64,000 bases of DNA from an uncultured Lachnospiraceae bacterium (GCA_910577735.1 CAJTOO010000007.1:350-64349), one strand, 5' to 3'. Shown: positions 1-9,223, counted from the stretch's first letter. Made by a program: numbers and translations. Notes: generated from the letters alone by a model not told the origin.

Positions 1-1
1 T

Positions 2-193
2 ATCATTGCCATCTGCCGTATGATCCTGACCGCTATCTGGCACATACTCACAGATTTAAAACCATATACACCAGAAGGCTTTCTTGAGTCGCGTCCTGTG
101 AATGATTCAAAAGTATTGACCACTTCACAGGCACTTAATCTACTGAAACAACGAGGATATGTCATCAAAGATGATACTGCTCCTGTTACCTGA
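2..193 (+). CDS. IS110-family transposase, C-terminal fragment (cut by window edge)
   Basis: The reading frame is open from the window edge to a TGA at 191-193 and gives about 63 residues. The stretch ICRMILTAIWHILTD followed by a PY motif matches the C-terminal end of the IS116/IS110/IS902 (transposase_20) domain, where a conserved arginine helix precedes a short proline-tyrosine segment. This is the only convincing gene on the plus strand. Whether the element is complete cannot be told, since the N-terminal DEDD catalytic domain would lie outside the window. It marks the left border of the polysaccharide locus and points away from it in orientation, toward the end of the neuB-type gene (tail to tail). 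Confidence 0.75.
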   Translation: MIAICRMILTAIWHILTDLKPYTPEGFLESRPVNDSKVLTTSQALNLLKQRGYVIKDDTAPVT

Positions 194-220
194 TTAGGTG
201 TTGTGTCTATATTTGATTTT

Positions 221-242
221 TAAACCACCGAAAGATGGTTTA
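221..242. other. Hairpin between transposase and the last gene of the locus
   Basis: A perfect-to-near-perfect inverted repeat (TAAACCATC, loop TTTC, GGTGGTTTA on the minus strand, with one G-U pair) lies between the two convergent genes. Position between converging stop codons suggests a bidirectional transcription terminator. Neither strand has a good T-run directly after the stem, so a rho-independent terminator is not proven. It could also belong to the end of the insertion element. Confidence 0.35.
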
Positions 243-301
243 TTTGCTATGCCCTTCATTTCTTGGCTGTCTTTTACTTATTTGTTTCAAACTTACTCTC
301 C

Positions 302-1351
302 TCAATCTAAAGAAATAATATCATCTATATCAAAATCTCTCTTTGCGGTTTCCCCCACAATATTATCATAATATAATGCAGAAATCCCCTCTCCGTTTGT
401 TCTTTTTGCTACAATATTCTCTGCCTCAAACTTCATTCCTCTTTTTATCTCTTTAGAAGCCACTATACACTTTTGCAAAGATCTGCGTGTCAATTGTTCT
501 GAACAGGATGGCATTTTTATTCCACTGCCTAAATATTTATCAACCCGTCGAATATCAGACACTAACTGCCGCAATTCTTCCGGTGTCACTGAAGCTTTAT
601 GATCAGGTCCTTCCATACTTTTATCTAATGTAAAATGTTTTTCAATAACTTTAGCTCCTATTGCAACTGCATACGGAGATGCCCCTATGCCTTGAGAATG
701 ATCTGAATACCCTACTAAAATGTCAAATGCATCTTTGAAAGTCTGAATGACTTTTATATTTGCTTCCGTATCCTGTATTGGATAATTTGCCGTACACTGC
801 AGTAAAATGACATCCCTGTTAATAGGATATATTGCTTTCAACGCTTTTTCCACTTCTTCTAAATAACACATTCCCGCAGAAAGAATAATAGGTTTCTTTT
901 TCTCTGCGACCTGTCTTAAAAACTGTATATTAGTTATATCTGTAGCCGCGACCTTAAACGCTGGAACCCCTAATTGATCTAATTCATCTAAACTCGCCTG
1001 TTCAAACGGAGTAGAAAGAAAAATAATTTTTTTCATTTTACAATACTCTATAAGCTGAACTGTCTGTTCCCTTGTCACTTCCAGACGTTTCAACATATCA
1101 TATTGGGATTCAGAGCTATTCGTTGTTTTCTTTTGATAGGGTGCCTTTTCAATATTTTTTAAAATAAGTTTTTCCGCTTTAAAAGCTTGAAATTTCACCG
1201 CATCCGCACCTGCTTCTGCCGCCACATCAATCATTTGTCTGGCAAGATTCATATCCCCATTATGATTTACACCTGCTTCCGCAATAACAAAAACTTTGCT
1301 TTCCAAATTGATATTTCTATCATTAATAAAAATAGATTTATTAAATTTCAT
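302..1351 (-). CDS. NeuB-family nonulosonic acid synthase (legionaminate/N-acetylneuraminate synthase type)
   Basis: Condenses phosphoenolpyruvate with an N-acetylated hexose to make a nine-carbon acidic sugar (sialic, legionaminic or similar). The NeuB TIM barrel is recognisable from the VIAEAGVNHNGD start of the domain, the KFQ motif, SDHSQG, and EKHFTLDKSMEGPDH; the last 60-70 residues are the SAF (antifreeze-like) domain. The wording around KFQAFKAEKL resembles LegI proteins more than sialate synthases. The start at 1351 is chosen because AAAGGGG lies just upstream of that ATG; an ATG 21 bases earlier has no ribosome binding site. Length (349 aa) is normal. It is the second NeuB paralogue of the locus (the other is at 4678-5676) and the last gene of the operon. 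Confidence 0.85.
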   Translation of the reverse strand: MKFNKSIFINDRNINLESKVFVIAEAGVNHNGDMNLARQMIDVAAEAGADAVKFQAFKAEKLILKNIEKAPYQKKTTNSSESQYDMLKRLEVTREQTVQLIEYCKMKKIIFLSTPFEQASLDELDQLGVPAFKVAATDITNIQFLRQVAEKKKPIILSAGMCYLEEVEKALKAIYPINRDVILLQCTANYPIQDTEANIKVIQTFKDAFDILVGYSDHSQGIGASPYAVAIGAKVIEKHFTLDKSMEGPDHKASVTPEELRQLVSDIRRVDKYLGSGIKMPSCSEQLTRRSLQKCIVASKEIKRGMKFEAENIVAKRTNGEGISALYYDNIVGETAKRDFDIDDIISLD

Positions 1352-1398
1352 ATAGCCCCTTTCCACATTCAATGTCTATCAAACATCGTCGTATATAA

Positions 1399-2778
1399 TC
1401 ATCCCAGCAATTCTTCAAGTACTTCGCAAAAGTCTTTCTCTAAGCAGCCCTTATCTGCTTCCGATGCTCTAATACTTTGTGTTATGCTAACATTTTCCTT
1501 AATAACTCTTTCATCCATTATTTGGCAAAAATCTCTTACTTTAAAAGACACTATATCTATACCTATTTGTTCTGCCCATTTTTTTGTAGAACACTCTTCG
1601 AGAACAACAAATAAATCTGCTATACCAATCACGCTGCTTAATGCCTCATCTAATATATGAACTCTCTCCATCTTTTCAAGATATGAATACATGCTCCTTT
1701 CCATTTTGGGATGTAAAGATACTAATAAACAAACGTTATGACTCATTATATTGTCTATAATCTTAATGATATTATATCTACACACCTCCCATGACGCCAT
1801 TTGATGTTCATACATCTGGGGTAATGCAAAAATTACGATATTCTCCTCTTCAATTCCATATTTCTCAGCAATCATTTTCCTTACAGATTCTCTATTAATA
1901 AAACTCTCTCTGACCAGACTGTCTTCTACTCCTTGTGTTAAAATATATTTCTTTTTCATTGAATCATCTCGGCATAATCTAAGCAGTTCTTTATAATCTT
2001 CCTGCCTTGAAACCGCTACCATAGTTGCATCGCCCCCACCAACTATCCAGGGATTCAAAGAAACTCTCCTCAATATCCATCCCGCAAATGCTACCCATGG
2101 TTGATAAAAGATATATTTTTTCCCTTTATATTCCAAGACCCAATCCGAATTAATTTTTTCAATAAATCTTTTACTATCAGGGTGTTGCACATCCACTTCA
2201 CATTCCTTTTTTCCATACCGCATATTCATTAAATTTTCAATAAGTGCAACAGAGGTAGTTGGAGCAATGACTCTTGGCACATTCTGAATTTTGGCTGTAT
2301 AGATCATTGACTGTACTAATCCTATATTTCTATCAGTGCTGAGTAGTAATATCTCCGGTTTATATTTCGAAAAAATACTTTTTGCAATTTTTTCTTCCCT
2401 TTTCAGCCTTATAAGTTCTTTTGCCGTCCTCCAAATAAGATACGGCATGCTGTAATGCATATCTTTGCATTTTCTTTCATAGATACTTCTAAGTTTACCA
2501 GCCTGTTTTCTTCCATGCAGATTTTCTTCATTTATGTTCTGACTTTTTCCCGTTACTTTTGGGATATATTTCTTGAGAATACCGCAATCATATACTAAGA
2601 TTTCTACATCCTCGGCAGAAACTCCGTATTTAATCATCTTTCCTTTTATATCTTTAACTTTCTCACATATAATCACTAACTTATAACGCTTTTCATATTT
2701 CAACAGACTAGATAATGCACAAAAACCATTAAACGGCATATCGCCATCAGCCATCATGAATATTGTTCTTTTCTGCAT
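1399..2778 (-). CDS. Putative surface-glycan glycosyltransferase, GT-B-like, unknown specificity
   Basis: A 459-residue soluble protein with no motif that identifies a named family. The C-terminal half has features of GT-B folds: a region with VSLHPKMERSMYSYL (helix after a strand, as in CDP-glycerol and sialyl-type transferases) and then a strand-turn segment with ADLFVVLEECSTKKWAEQIG, where GT-B enzymes bind the nucleotide sugar. The start overlaps the neuA stop by one base (TAATG), so it is translationally coupled to neuA. Lying between neuA and a nonulosonate synthase, it is a good candidate for a transferase that uses the CMP-nonulosonate made here, but this is inferred from position only. 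Confidence 0.5.
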   Translation of the reverse strand: MQKRTIFMMADGDMPFNGFCALSSLLKYEKRYKLVIICEKVKDIKGKMIKYGVSAEDVEILVYDCGILKKYIPKVTGKSQNINEENLHGRKQAGKLRSIYERKCKDMHYSMPYLIWRTAKELIRLKREEKIAKSIFSKYKPEILLLSTDRNIGLVQSMIYTAKIQNVPRVIAPTTSVALIENLMNMRYGKKECEVDVQHPDSKRFIEKINSDWVLEYKGKKYIFYQPWVAFAGWILRRVSLNPWIVGGGDATMVAVSRQEDYKELLRLCRDDSMKKKYILTQGVEDSLVRESFINRESVRKMIAEKYGIEEENIVIFALPQMYEHQMASWEVCRYNIIKIIDNIMSHNVCLLVSLHPKMERSMYSYLEKMERVHILDEALSSVIGIADLFVVLEECSTKKWAEQIGIDIVSFKVRDFCQIMDERVIKENVSITQSIRASEADKGCLEKDFCEVLEELLG

Positions 2779-3488
2779 TACATATTTTTCCTCTCCTGAT
2801 ATTCAATCCATGCCTTTACAATTTCCAAATCATCCGCGCTATCAATATCAAAGGAACGTTCTTTACCCATTATATAAGGAATACACCTTTGTCCATAATA
2901 ACTTTTTGTTGCTCGAAATATATCCGTTTTAAAAAGATAAATCGCTGCACCATTCCTTGCATACAATCTTCTTTGTTGCTGTCTTGTTGTATGACTCTGT
3001 CCATCATTATATAAAAACTTTAACTCGTCACCTTCCATTTTCATCAATTTTTCCGGCAAATAATTATGCGGCAAATCCACAACACTAATCACAGAATCTG
3101 CCTTCTTTTTCTCTATCAATGCAATAGAATTATCAATATCCTCTGCTCTCCTTAAGGGCGACGTCGGCTGCAGAATCATAACATAGTCCGGAATATATCC
3201 TTCCTTTTGTTCCAAATAATCCAATGTGTACTCAATTACATCTGCAGTTAATGTCATGTCCTGTGCTAATTGTTCTGGTCTATCCACCACCTCAACACTT
3301 CTACTTTGCGAATATTCTTTTATTATCTGATCTTCTGTAGAAACTAAAAACCTAGTCAGTTTTCTCGCATTTCGAGCTGCTGCAAATGTGTATTCAATTA
3401 ATGGCCTGCCGCACAAATCAATTATGTTCTTATGTGGAATTCCTTTCGAACCGCCTCTTGCCGGTATTATACCCAGTACTTCCTTCAT
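2778..3488 (-). CDS. neuA: CMP-nonulosonic acid cytidylyltransferase (NeuA family)
   Basis: Activates the free nonulosonic acid with CTP to give the CMP-sugar donor. The N-terminal IIPARGGSKGIPHKN motif (residues 7-21) is the nucleotide-binding loop of acylneuraminate cytidylyltransferases; QPTSPLRRAEDID and the metal-binding FDIDSADDLE near the C-terminus are also typical. Length (236 aa) matches single-domain NeuA/LegF. It lies between neuC upstream and the GT-B-like gene downstream. Which nonulosonate it accepts cannot be read from the sequence. Confidence 0.9.
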   Translation of the reverse strand: MKEVLGIIPARGGSKGIPHKNIIDLCGRPLIEYTFAAARNARKLTRFLVSTEDQIIKEYSQSRSVEVVDRPEQLAQDMTLTADVIEYTLDYLEQKEGYIPDYVMILQPTSPLRRAEDIDNSIALIEKKKADSVISVVDLPHNYLPEKLMKMEGDELKFLYNDGQSHTTRQQQRRLYARNGAAIYLFKTDIFRATKSYYGQRCIPYIMGKERSFDIDSADDLEIVKAWIEYQERKNM

Positions 3489-3523
3489 TACTATTTCTCT
3501 GTAACCATCCTTTCCCCGAATGA

Positions 3524-4684
3524 CTAATATGTGATTCTCTTTTGAATATCAATCTTGCCCAATCCTGCTAATATCTCTGCTATTTTTTCTCCTGCCCTTC
3601 CATCTCCATAAATATGCTTAGATATATATTGACCATGTGAAATCTGCTTTCTGACAGCATCTTCAATCTGTTTACTATCATTATCTACATCAATTACATT
3701 CTCCCCGCGTTCACGTCCTGCCTGTCGGCTGCCAATATTTACACACGGCGTTCCAATAAATTCTCCTTCGCGTATACCACTGCTTGAGTTTCCTATCAAA
3801 CAGGCTGTTTTCATCATGAGAGTAATGTAGACTTCCATAGGCAGGTTTTTGAATAAATGTATTTTATTTTGAGGATTTTTTTCTCTATAAGACCTAATCG
3901 CCTTAGAAATAAAGTCAGAACCTGCATCCGAATTTGGCCACAGCATAACAGTCTGCATATCCAATACTTCTATAGCCTGTAATGTTTCCGCCATTTGTTT
4001 CCTTGCACTCACAAATTCGGTTGTTACAGGATGTTGAGACACAAGCAAAAAAGGTTTGTCAAAATCTATTTCATAACCAACTCCACCAAACAACTCACAT
4101 AATTGATTTATATTCTCAAAAGGTGATTCCATAATCTGTTTAACCATATCAATCCGCGGACACCCGACTGTAAATACCATATCTTGTCTTTCTCCAAGCC
4201 GAATAATCCTATCCGCACTTTCCTTATTCGCCGGAAAATGTATATGCGCCAATTTCGTAACTGCATGACGTATGCTTTCATCAATGGTACCTGTAACTTC
4301 TCCACCCATGGTATGCACAAGCGGTATATTCATATATGCTGCTGCTAAAGCCGGAGCCATGATTTCATACCGATCTCCTACTACCACTACATAATCTGGC
4401 TTAAGTTCATCAAATATTGTGGACATATCCATCATGCACAACCCTGTTGATTTCGCCATTGTTGCAGGTGTTTCACCCTGAATACTCATATATGACTTTC
4501 GTACAATATTAAACCCGTCCTTCTCAATCAAATTGATGACCGCACCATATTTATCTAAAACGGCTGAAGATCCCACTACAATCTGCAGTTCCAGACTCGG
4601 ATTTTTATCAATTGCAGACATAGCTGCCCGGATACTACTATAATTTGCTCTGCTACCAATAAATACACATACCTTTTTTACCAC
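3524..4684 (-). CDS. neuC: Hydrolysing UDP/GDP-GlcNAc 2-epimerase (NeuC/LegG family)
   Basis: Releases and epimerises a nucleotide-activated amino sugar to give free ManNAc (or a 6-deoxy diacetamido analogue), the acceptor for a NeuB synthase. Recognisable motifs are GSRANYS near the start, VVVGDRYEIMAPALAAA, GGEVTGTIDESIRHAVTKLAH, SQHPVTTE and GNSSSGIREGEFIGTPCVNIG in the C-terminal nucleotide-binding half. The start codon is GTG at 4684, preceded by GGGGAGG inside the end of the neuB gene, and the two genes overlap by 7 bases. Length (386 aa) is normal. Whether it makes a sialic- or legionaminic-type precursor is open. Confidence 0.88.
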   Translation of the reverse strand: MVKKVCVFIGSRANYSSIRAAMSAIDKNPSLELQIVVGSSAVLDKYGAVINLIEKDGFNIVRKSYMSIQGETPATMAKSTGLCMMDMSTIFDELKPDYVVVVGDRYEIMAPALAAAYMNIPLVHTMGGEVTGTIDESIRHAVTKLAHIHFPANKESADRIIRLGERQDMVFTVGCPRIDMVKQIMESPFENINQLCELFGGVGYEIDFDKPFLLVSQHPVTTEFVSARKQMAETLQAIEVLDMQTVMLWPNSDAGSDFISKAIRSYREKNPQNKIHLFKNLPMEVYITLMMKTACLIGNSSSGIREGEFIGTPCVNIGSRQAGRERGENVIDVDNDSKQIEDAVRKQISHGQYISKHIYGDGRAGEKIAEILAGLGKIDIQKRITY

Positions 4685-5676
4685 TCTATATCATCCTCCC
4701 CAATCATAGTATCTTTTACTATATCTTTATTTGCTCTTTTACCAATTAAATCTTTATATCTCTTAGCTGCAATACCAGAACCTGGTTTTTTATAGGCCAG
4801 CATTTCTTCTCTGATAATTGTTCCCTCTAAAATATCTTCATTTGCAACAATACTTTTTTGAAATGTAATTCGCATCGTTTCATATTGGCTGATATCATTC
4901 TTGTCAACTTGGCTTCCCAGCGCCTGTACTGTATAATCCAGAGCTTTTCTTAACTGGAGCAATTCAGCTGGCTCTAACGACATATAAGCATCCGGACCAT
5001 ACATTAACTTACTCAACGTAAAATGCCTTTCAATTATTTTTGCCCCAAAAGATACAGCCAAAATAGATGACCAAATATTATCCGAATGATCTGAAAATCC
5101 TATTGTCGCATGAGGAAATTTCCGTTGCAAATCCGTGATAATATTTAATCCCAGATGCTCCGCTTTACAGGGATATTCCGATGTACACTGTAAAATACTA
5201 ACTGTATTCTTACGATTCAATATCGTATAGGCTTCTTGAATCTCATCCCAAGTATTCATTCCAGATGACAAAATGACTGACACCGGGTGCTCTGAGATGA
5301 ATTCCAAATACGGCGTATTGGTGACTTCCCCAGATGGAATTTTAATTGCATCAACCCCTATTTGCATCAGTCTTCTAACTGCTTCAATCGAAAAAGGTGA
5401 AACTATAAACTCCACTTCCTGCTCTTGACAAAATTCCCTGATACTACGCCACTCATCTAACGTAAATGCTGTCCTCTCAAAATAATCATATCTGCTTTCT
5501 CCGGTAAAATATGCTGGTGCCGGTGCGCATCGTAAAGTTTCCTCTTCAGAAATATGCATCTGAAATTTAACAGCATCAGCACCACTTTCTTTGGCGGCTT
5601 TAACCAACATTTTAGCTTGTCCAACACTTCCTTCATGGTTCATTCCAATCTCAGCAATCAATTTTATTCCAGACAT
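4678..5676 (-). CDS. neuB: N-acetylneuraminate-type synthase (NeuB)
   Basis: PEP-dependent nonulosonate synthase of 332 residues with an N-terminal barrel (LIAEIGMNHEGS, AVKFQMH, IPSGEVTN, GFSDHSDN, ERHFTLSKLMYGPDA) and a C-terminal SAF domain (SIVANEDILEGTIIREEML onward). The start at 5676 is preferred because GGAGG stands 5 bases upstream; an in-frame ATG 102 bases earlier would fall within the preceding gene's end. It overlaps neuC, so these two probably act in sequence. It is only distantly similar to the second synthase at 302-1351, so the two probably differ in substrate. Confidence 0.88.
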   Translation of the reverse strand: MSGIKLIAEIGMNHEGSVGQAKMLVKAAKESGADAVKFQMHISEEETLRCAPAPAYFTGESRYDYFERTAFTLDEWRSIREFCQEQEVEFIVSPFSIEAVRRLMQIGVDAIKIPSGEVTNTPYLEFISEHPVSVILSSGMNTWDEIQEAYTILNRKNTVSILQCTSEYPCKAEHLGLNIITDLQRKFPHATIGFSDHSDNIWSSILAVSFGAKIIERHFTLSKLMYGPDAYMSLEPAELLQLRKALDYTVQALGSQVDKNDISQYETMRITFQKSIVANEDILEGTIIREEMLAYKKPGSGIAAKRYKDLIGKRANKDIVKDTMIGEDDIEW

Positions 5677-5704
5677 ATAACCTCCAAATTTAATGCGTAC
5701 TACT

Positions 5705-7312
5705 TTAAACTGCCGTCTCAGTTCTCTCTGCATATTTTTTGCCAGCCATATAAATATGGGACTTTCGCATCTTTGCAAAGATTTTTCCAGACAACATTTT
5801 CTTCAGAAACTTTATATTAATTATTCTGTAAGAAATAGTTCCCTCTTTTCTCTCCTGTGTAGCTTTTTTAATCTCTTTGCCAATGTCATCATTCATAATC
5901 TCATAGGTTGATAGGGAATGGGCGTAAAAAATTTTCTTCGCCAAATCTATTTTAGATGCATCCAACCGCTCAATCTTATCAATGTCAAACAAACATTTTT
6001 CGTATTCTTCTGCTGTATCAAACGTATGCGTATATCCCCAAACACTATAGCAGGGTGAGCCTGCCGTAATAACCGGTATCCCATAACACGACATTTCTTC
6101 TCCAACCTTACCCCGCGCTGTAACCACAGCATCTGCTAACATTTTTACAGACAATAAACTATATTCATCTGGATATATATATATATTGTTTGACTTTTCA
6201 CACTCGTCAATTATTTTCTGAGTGTCTATCTTTTCCTGTCCAACTCTTTTAAATCTATCTGGATGTAATTTTACAATCCAATTAACTGATTTAACCCGTC
6301 TTGCTATCTCCAATGTTCTTTTTAACCATACAAAATAATCCTGATATAACAAATTATAACATGCATGCGGTCCATCTGTCATACAATGGGAAAAGATAAA
6401 AATATTTTTTTTATTAGGGTCGAGATTTATTTCCTTTATCATTTCTTCTTTGGTTTTTGTTACCTTATCTTTAACCGCTGCGCCGCTCAGAACTCTCCCC
6501 TTAATATCTCCTATATCACCCTTTTGATAATAGTTGTTTAACTGCCGCTCTACTTCAGATGTATAAATCCCCTCTTGCTGAACTTTTTCAAGTTTTTCAC
6601 CGATTTCTCTTTTTAAAATATTGTCATAAAAAGTTGTCACATTACCATTTTGATCAACATACTCTTTTAACATTTGGCTTATCCAAATGATTCGAGCGCC
6701 ATAGGCTTTTGCTACCCGTCTATATATTTCAGCCTCATATGCCTCTTCCATTACAATACATAGTGATGGCGGCTTCTGGGAAAAAATATTTGTCAGTTGC
6801 TCTACTAAAAGTATGCTCTTAAAAAAAACCCTAAAGGTTTTAAAATTTCTCTCACCTTCATACGTACATCTGCCAATGTTTAAAAGTATAGAATCATACA
6901 CACTTGGACCTATAAGTATTTTTCTATATTTATACCGTAATAAATCGCGTCCATTAGTAATCTGGCTACGCATCTTTAAAGTTTCCTTGAAAACTTTTGC
7001 ATAGAGTTTAATCGAAAACCTATTGATAAAAAATGGCTCAATATAAAAAGATTTACAAATCTTTTTAAACGATATTTCTCGTCTGGATGACAAAGCAATA
7101 AAATTGTATTTTGAAATACATTCCATACCTTTACAAAAAAGCATTTCTGAAAACAACATTTCAAACATACTTGGAAACGTATGCGCAATATAAATATATG
7201 TCCCTTTAGATTTGTAAGAATTCCAATACTTTTTATTTTTCGTACAAAATTTACATACCATAAGAAATTCTAAAAATGCCTCTTTTAAATGTGTTATTTT
7301 TTTCATAAACAT
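5705..7312 (-). CDS. Putative polysaccharide biosynthesis glycosyltransferase, unknown family
   Basis: A 535-residue protein with no named-family match that I can assign. Its C-terminal half has the strand-helix pattern of GT-B or KpsC/KpsS-like capsule transferases: IFIFSHCMTDGPHA, then WIVKLHPDRFKR, then LLSVKMLADAVVTARGKVGEEMSCYGIPVI, which looks like a nucleotide-sugar binding site. The N-terminal half is rich in Lys, Phe and Tyr. The start ATG has AAAGGAAAAG upstream. It ends 28 bases before neuB and begins the nonulosonic acid set, so a role in transferring or linking the nonulosonate is plausible but unproven. Confidence 0.5.
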   Translation of the reverse strand: MFMKKITHLKEAFLEFLMVCKFCTKNKKYWNSYKSKGTYIYIAHTFPSMFEMLFSEMLFCKGMECISKYNFIALSSRREISFKKICKSFYIEPFFINRFSIKLYAKVFKETLKMRSQITNGRDLLRYKYRKILIGPSVYDSILLNIGRCTYEGERNFKTFRVFFKSILLVEQLTNIFSQKPPSLCIVMEEAYEAEIYRRVAKAYGARIIWISQMLKEYVDQNGNVTTFYDNILKREIGEKLEKVQQEGIYTSEVERQLNNYYQKGDIGDIKGRVLSGAAVKDKVTKTKEEMIKEINLDPNKKNIFIFSHCMTDGPHACYNLLYQDYFVWLKRTLEIARRVKSVNWIVKLHPDRFKRVGQEKIDTQKIIDECEKSNNIYIYPDEYSLLSVKMLADAVVTARGKVGEEMSCYGIPVITAGSPCYSVWGYTHTFDTAEEYEKCLFDIDKIERLDASKIDLAKKIFYAHSLSTYEIMNDDIGKEIKKATQERKEGTISYRIINIKFLKKMLSGKIFAKMRKSHIYMAGKKYAERTETAV

Positions 7313-7382
7313 TCACTTTTCCTTTTTACAAGAGCAATCTCATTTTAAAGAAATTAGCAATCGAGAAATATTTTTCGTTTTC

Positions 7383-8335
7383 TCATCTTGTCGCATTTAA
7401 AGCCAAACCATTTCTAGCACCCTTTACACTATATATCGTATACTCCTCCAGATCTGCCCATGCCTTAAATTCTTTGAAAGAACAAGGTCTGTCGTATTGA
7501 GGCGATAGCGCATCAAAAGTATCCATAATTGCGTGCTGTATTCTCTCTTCTCTCGAAAATCCTTATCCAAATAGTTCCAGCAAGGTATGGGAATTATGCC
7601 TGAAATATACCATCCTACTGGTATTTCACTTCCTTTTAACAGATTTTTCCAATTGTATTCTAAAAGTTTAGTGTGAAAATCAATGTACTTAGGAATATAC
7701 CACTGTAATATTTCTAAAAGTTTCCGCTTATTCATCCTTTTTGTGACTGGGTGCCAAAAATATTTGGGCCCGTAATATGGATTAGGCTGCCTGATTTTGG
7801 TATATACATCTATACTTAATCGAGCATTTTTCTTAGCATACTCCCCTAATTTATGCAGTGTTTCCTGTGGATTAGATGTATGCTGCAACACCACATAACA
7901 AAATATGTAATCTACTTTCTCTTGCAGATAATACATCTTGGTAATGTCATCTTGTATATATAGTAATTTGGATACAGTCCAAGATTATCCAAGTTTACAT
8001 CTATTGCACCGCTCATATCCACAGCAACAACAATACCGACAAAAAATCTCAGTAAATCTGCCTGGTCCGCAACCACACTCAATAATAACACTTTCTGCCA
8101 ATTGATTCTTATCCCACTCAGTATCCTTCAGCAATCTTTCTTCTGCAAGATTATTTCCATTTTTGCTATCATGCTGAAGGGTCCTAAATCTGTTCCACTG
8201 ATAATCAAAACTCTCTGTATACCCATCTTCTTTCACAAAACGCGGAATATAGTTCTCAATCGTAATTTTCTTCCCATCTTTACGTCTTATTAATCCCCCC
8301 TTATATATTTTACCCCTCTATTTCCTTCTGTTCAT
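7383..8335 (-). pseudogene. SAM-dependent methyltransferase, broken by three frameshifts
   Basis: The pieces add up to one class I methyltransferase. An N-terminal part reads IPRFVKEDGYTESFDYQWNR and then the SAM-binding IIECGCGPGRFTEI; a middle part resumes in another frame as VAVDMSGAIDVNLDNLG; the next part reads DYIFCYVVLQHTSNPQETLH; the last part reads MDTFDALSPQYDRP and ends in a TGA at 7383-7385. The frame breaks fall near 8043 (a six-T run), 7964 and 7535. The ATG at 8333-8335 is followed by an in-frame TAG at codon 6. The shorter open frames 7985-8236 and 7424-7936 are fragments. With several independent lesions this is decay rather than switching. It directly follows an intact-but-OFF methyltransferase. 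Confidence 0.75.
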
Positions 8336-8443
8336 AAATTTCCACATCAAACATTGACTTAAAAATCTATCATACAATTCTATGTTCATACTATCATCCT
8401 CTCAGTTTCCTTAATAAAACCTCTTGTAATAATCAATCTAAAA

Positions 8444-9161
8444 TCATTTATTTTTTTCACACACCATAATCAAATTTGGCCACTTCTCCATTTTTAACAT
8501 ACACTTAACTACAGTTTGTACATATTTTCGCTTTTTCATATTTGTTGAGTATAACATCGTTTCTTTACACCAAACAACCCTAAATCCCCTATTCTCTACG
8601 TATGATATTAATGTTTCTTTTGTCCATTTCCTTACATGCTGCCACTTATGAAACGAGCAATCACAATTTGGACAATAAATCATACTCATACTCAAATCTT
8701 CGTCATTTGGTGTAGAAATTACCAATTTACCCCCCCCCCCTAAGCAATCGCTCCCATTCTTTCAAATCCCAATCTAAAATTTTATTATCAACATGTTCTA
8801 CCATTTCCGTAGCTAAAATGATATCAAATGAATTCTCTTTACATGAGATGGGAAAATCTTCTATATGAATTGCTTCTATTTCATCTCCATATTTTCTTTT
8901 CAAATATCCAATAGATTCTGCAGAAGTGTCTGCCCCTGTATAAGAAAAATTGTTGCATAAATTTTTCATCCATTTATATAAATACGCATTACCACATCCA
9001 AAATCCAATATTTTCTTATTATCAAAAGTAATGCCCTTTCTCTGTAAATATCGAATCAGAGAATTACCTGAATGCCATCCAAAATAGGTCCTTTTATCAC
9101 CTTTTGAATAATGTTTCCACAAACGCGAAATATTCTGTTCATTCCACACAATTTCTCTCAT
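8444..9161 (-). CDS. Phase-variable SAM-dependent methyltransferase, OFF by poly-G frameshift
   Basis: Class I methyltransferase split by a run of eleven G (coding strand) at 8730-8740. The first part (9161 to 8727, 144 aa) has the SAM motif KILDFGCGNAYLYKW, the acidic TGADTSAESI, and ATEMVEHV, and ends WERLLRGGG then stop. The remainder (8725 to 8444) continues as VISTPNDEDLSMSMIYCPNC. With ten G (or thirteen) the frame reads LLRGGGKLVISTPNDED, exactly the post-II loop of such enzymes, and gives a 238-residue protein. Start ATG has GGAGGG 9 bases upstream. The C-terminal part carries a CPNC pair of uncertain meaning. Substrate is probably a glycan or glycan precursor, by context. Confidence 0.8.
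8730..8740 (-). repeat. Poly-G tract (G11 on coding strand), contingency locus
   Basis: Eleven C on the plus strand, eleven G in the coding strand of the methyltransferase at 8444-9161. G11 and G12 both lead to a stop within a few codons; G10 and G13 keep the frame open. The longest homopolymer in the window. Confidence 0.85.
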
Positions 9162-9223
9162 ATCTATTTCCCTCCACCTTGATAAGTCTCTTCATAGAGT
9201 CATATTTTTAAAAACAACACCCC

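Noticed and set aside
221..242. Rho-independent terminator at the left end
   Set aside because: A good hairpin is present but neither strand has a clear T-run after it, so it is listed only as a hairpin.
1187..1660. Plus-strand open frames across the window (for example 1187-1660, 52043-52900, 61654-62682)
   Set aside because: All lie antisense within clear minus-strand genes, have no family motifs and no convincing ribosome binding sites.
7424..8236. Open frames 7424-7936 and 7985-8236 as separate genes
   Set aside because: They are fragments of the same methyltransferase in different frames; conserved motifs continue across the breaks, so one pseudogene is reported.
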